A stretch of DNA of 64,000 bases from contig NZ_JAPEMV010000004.1 of assembly GCF_026342355.1 (NCBI RefSeq), forward strand, positions 62,001 through 126,000, in the 5' to 3' direction. Source of the stretch: Streptomyces sp. NBC_00249. Its GTDB lineage: Bacteria > Actinomycetota > Actinomycetes > Streptomycetales > Streptomycetaceae. The notes beneath the pieces are model-generated. The model searched no databases, was not told the origin of the DNA, and was given only the letters and a program-made list of their open reading frames with translations. Numbering within the stretch: position 1 is the stretch's first letter; each line of letters begins with the position of its first letter. The position numbers and the translations under genes were made by a program. This document shows, one piece after another, positions 61,981 through 64,000 of the stretch.

Positions 61981-62004
61981 GGAGCCCTTCCTACGAGGGG
62001 CTCC
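61981..62004 (+). terminator. terminator of the biosynthetic operon
   Basis: ggagccc pairs with gggctcc around a ten-base loop, followed by atcggtgtttt. It closes the operon after the Rieske gene. Confidence 0.7.
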
Positions 62005-62039
62005 ATCGGTGTTTTCACGGCCCACCACCGACGGCCGTA

Positions 62040-62243
62040 GTGGACTGCCGCTCGGGGCAGCACACCACATCCCGGATCATCGCCGCACTCGCCACCACGG
62101 CTACGCCGGCCGCCTTACCTCCCGCCGAGGCCCACGCCGGCGCCCGCCGCCGCGGCGGAATCACCGCGTTCCTCGCCGTCGGAGGACTCGCCCGCTGGGC
62201 CCGGCAGTCCTACATGACGCGAAAGCACACCATCCCCAGGTGA
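62040..62243 (+). pseudogene. collapsed copy of the 47.6-48.3 kb secreted/membrane protein pair
   Basis: The 67-codon frame joins a signal-like start (SRIIAALATTATPAALPPAEAHAGA) to RRRGGITAFL and VGGLARWARQ. The first part matches LLPPAEAHAGA of the frame at 47582. The rest matches RRRAGIAAFL and VGGLARWARL of the protein at 48030. At base level cttacctcccgccgagg is one change from cttaccccccgccgagg. The domains between are deleted. It marks the far side of the biosynthetic region. Confidence 0.65.
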
Positions 62244-62593
62244 GACCTTCTGGTCCTCGGGGCTGAGCGGATCCACTTCCGGATCGACGTTCGCCGGAAA
62301 AACCGCCGAATTACTGAGGGAATTGGCGGACCGCAGATGGCAGACGGCGTTTCCCGGCAGATGCACGGCGTATCTCATGGTGAGCATCTCAGGACTGCCG
62401 GGAGAAACCAGAATGGCCACCCCCTCGCCTCTCCGCGCATACCCCCAGCGAATTCTGATCCGCTGACCCGGGCTAATTCCGGTGAGGGCCGAGGGCGCGG
62501 GCCCGCTGGCCCGGGGGCGGCGCCGCCGCCCACGCCCGGCCCGCTTCCGGCGCCGGGCGCCCCATACGCGCGCGGGCCGGACAGCGGGATCGG
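62244..62593. other. gene-free stretch
   Basis: These 350 bases show no frame with coding character on either strand. The start is relatively AT-rich for this genome and may be remnant DNA. The end (62505-62580) is very GC-rich with self-complementary runs. Confidence 0.5.
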
Positions 62594-62730
62594 GAATTGA
62601 CAGAGCACTTGGCAGTATGCCCTCGACACGTGGCCGAATCGGCAGTCGGTGCACGCCCTCAAGAATTGACATAGAGCTTGGCGACATGCCCTCGGCAGCG
62701 CACGGAAATCGGCAACTGTTCGCCGACTCT
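62594..62730. repeat. two tandem 69-base repeats with TTGACA
   Basis: Units starting at 62594 and 62663 share gaattgaca, cttggc, atgccctcg and a later atcggca, in the same order. Each begins with TTGACA (62597 and 62666). Confidence 0.6.
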
Positions 62731-62736
62731 CCGGTA

Positions 62737-62765
62737 TTGACACCCGTCTGATGGTTACCTACGGT
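62737..62765 (+). promoter_or_regulatory. promoter of the MFS transporter gene
   Basis: TTGACA at 62737-62742 and TACGGT at 62760-62765 are 17 bases apart, the best housekeeping-type promoter in this stretch. The start codon is 40 bases downstream. Confidence 0.55.
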
Positions 62766-62804
62766 CCGCTGGTCAGGTTTTCCCGATCGCGTCCGAAGGT
62801 ATTG

Positions 62805-64000
62805 ATGACTCCCTCTGCTATGCCGAAGTCCAGGCAGCAGCTGATTCTTTCCGTTCTCATGGTGTGTTCCCTGCTGATCTGGCTGGACAACACCGTCCTG
62901 AGTACCACCCTGGAGACCCTCTCGGACCCGGTCCGGGGACTGAATGCCAGCCCGTCCGAGCTGCAATGGGCCACCGGCTCGTACACGCTCGCCTTCGCCA
63001 CCCTGATGTTCACCGCGGGCGCCCTGGGCGACCGCTTCGGCCACCGGACCGTGCTCGTGGCGGGCCTGGTGGTCTTCGCAGCGTCCTCGGTGTGGGCGGC
63101 GTACGCGGGCGACGCGGGCCAGCTGATCGCCGCCCGGGCCGCGATGGGCGTCGGCAGCGCGCTGATCATGCCTGCGAACCTGGCCGTCCTCATGTGGACC
63201 TTCACCGGCCCCGCGCGGTCGACCGCGATCGCCATCTCCTCGACTGCCGCCGGCGTCGGGATGGCCGTGGGCCCGGTGCTGGCCGGGGTGCTCCTCGACC
63301 GCTTCTGGTGGGGCTCGGTCTTCCTGGTCAACGTCCCGGTCGTGGTGCTCGCGCTGATCGGTATCGCCCTGCTGGTCCCGAACTTCCGCAGCCCCGTGGC
63401 GCGGCCGCTGGACCCGGCCGGGATGCTGCTGTCGATCAGCGGCCTCGCGACGCTCGCCTACGGCCTGATCCGCGCGGGGCAGGTGGCGTCCTGGGGCCGT
63501 ACGGACGTCTGGGGGCCGATCGTCGGCGGACTGGTCCTGCTGGCCGTGTTCGTGCTCGTCGAACTGCGCGTCAAGGTGCCCAGCTTCGATCCCCGGCTGC
63601 TCGCGCAACGCGCCTTCGGCGGCGGCAACGTGGCGCTCGGACTGCTCCTCTTCGCCGTGTCCGCCGTCACCTTCTACAACGCGTTCTACCTGCAGGGCGC
63701 ACGCGGCTACTCGCCGATGGAGGCGGGCCTGGCCGGCATCCCGACCGCGGTCGGCGCGACCCTGGGGGCGCCCGTCGGCGCGCGCCTGGTGCGCCAGTGG
63801 TCGCTGCGGACCGTCACCGTCCCGGCCCTCACCGTCGCGGCACTGACCATGGGCGCGTACGGGCTCTTCGGCCTGGAGACCCCCCTCGTCCGGATCGAGC
63901 TCCTGCTGCTGGTCCAGGGCCTCGCCGTCGGCATGGTGCTCGGCCCGGTGACCGCGGCACTGATCAGCACGCTGCCGCTCGAACGGGCCGGCGCCGGGTC
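62805..64000 (+). CDS. MFS drug-type exporter, DHA2 family (cut by window edge)
   Basis: ATG at 62805, with GAAGG six bases upstream, opens a frame that runs to the window edge, 398 codons. Spans include LILSVLMVCSLLIWLDNTVLSTTLETL, LAFATLMFTAGALGDRFGHRTVLVAGLVVFAASSVWAAYAG and IAARAAMGVGSALIMPANLAVLMW, with the MFS loop GDRFGHR. It resembles EmrB/QacA 14-span proton antiporters. It could export a toxic product of the neighbouring cluster, but the terminator, remnant and repeats between them argue for a separate unit. Confidence 0.92.
   Translation, partial: MTPSAMPKSRQQLILSVLMVCSLLIWLDNTVLSTTLETLSDPVRGLNASPSELQWATGSYTLAFATLMFTAGALGDRFGHRTVLVAGLVVFAASSVWAAYAGDAGQLIAARAAMGVGSALIMPANLAVLMWTFTGPARSTAIAISSTAAGVGMAVGPVLAGVLLDRFWWGSVFLVNVPVVVLALIGIALLVPNFRSPVARPLDPAGMLLSISGLATLAYGLIRAGQVASWGRTDVWGPIVGGLVLLAVFVLVELRVKVPSFDPRLLAQRAFGGGNVALGLLLFAVSAVTFYNAFYLQGARGYSPMEAGLAGIPTAVGATLGAPVGARLVRQWSLRTVTVPALTVAALTMGAYGLFGLETPLVRIELLLLVQGLAVGMVLGPVTAALISTLPLERAGAG

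Noticed and set aside
62375..62743. 122-codon minus frame with repeated CQFLRA / CQFPI segments
   Set aside because: The repeats only reflect the tandem 69-base DNA repeat read in antisense. There is no ribosome site and no family similarity.
62115..63608. 497-codon minus-strand frame opposite the MFS gene
   Set aside because: It is an antisense shadow of the exporter for most of its length. The part beyond 62800 has low GC at the third codon position and no recognisable motif.

Overview
The window is high-GC actinobacterial chromosome, almost certainly Streptomyces. The GC-rich codon use is one reason. The other is the syntenic core folP - NTF2-like - folB - folK - DUF3180 followed by folE - ftsH - hpt - tilS - DUF2342 metalloprotease - dacB - ppa, an order known from streptomycetes. 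No rRNA, tRNA or CRISPR array was seen.

Layout. 1-7.7 kb: the start of a secreted protein, two PH-domain membrane proteins, an orphan NuoD, an arylamine N-acetyltransferase, a secreted lipase-like hydrolase, and an imine-reductase-like enzyme divergent from a TetR regulator with two identical 25-bp operator repeats. 7.7-8.9 kb: an intact IS630-family element. 8.9-16.9 kb: a coiled-coil membrane protein, a glycine betaine/choline-type ABC uptake system, and a divergent esterase / MprF-like pair. 17-29.3 kb: the folate and FtsH housekeeping core, interrupted by a free-standing intein-like homing endonuclease gene with a nonsense codon near its end. 29.4-47.6 kb: a mixture of exporters, regulators (including a TipA-like MerR protein and an XRE/DUF397/ATPase set with shared 28-bp repeats), a MITE-like element, a family A DNA polymerase, an ECF sigma factor with a membrane partner, and an orphan Imm49 protein.

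48-62 kb is the accessory region of most interest. Two LuxR-type regulators, the second preceded by a 20-codon cysteine-rich reading frame, sit before what looks like an undescribed biosynthetic system. It has two operons with near-identical promoter regions. Operon 1 encodes a HAD phosphatase, an SDR, a sugar-type nucleotidyltransferase and a PhyH-type Fe(II)/2-oxoglutarate oxygenase. Operon 2 encodes an adenylating enzyme, a stand-alone carrier protein, a 32-residue peptide with a double-glycine leader and a seven-residue C-terminal core, a condensation-like protein that has lost the HHxxxDG histidines, a C39-peptidase ABC exporter and a Rieske oxygenase. I read this as a ribosomal peptide whose short core is modified or acylated by NRPS-type enzymes and then cleaved and exported. 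None of the usual RiPP cyclases or PqqD-type recognition domains is present. The cluster is bracketed by an intact and a collapsed copy of the same small-gene locus (47.6-48.3 and 62.0-62.2 kb), which suggests it was inserted. The window ends inside an MFS drug-type exporter.
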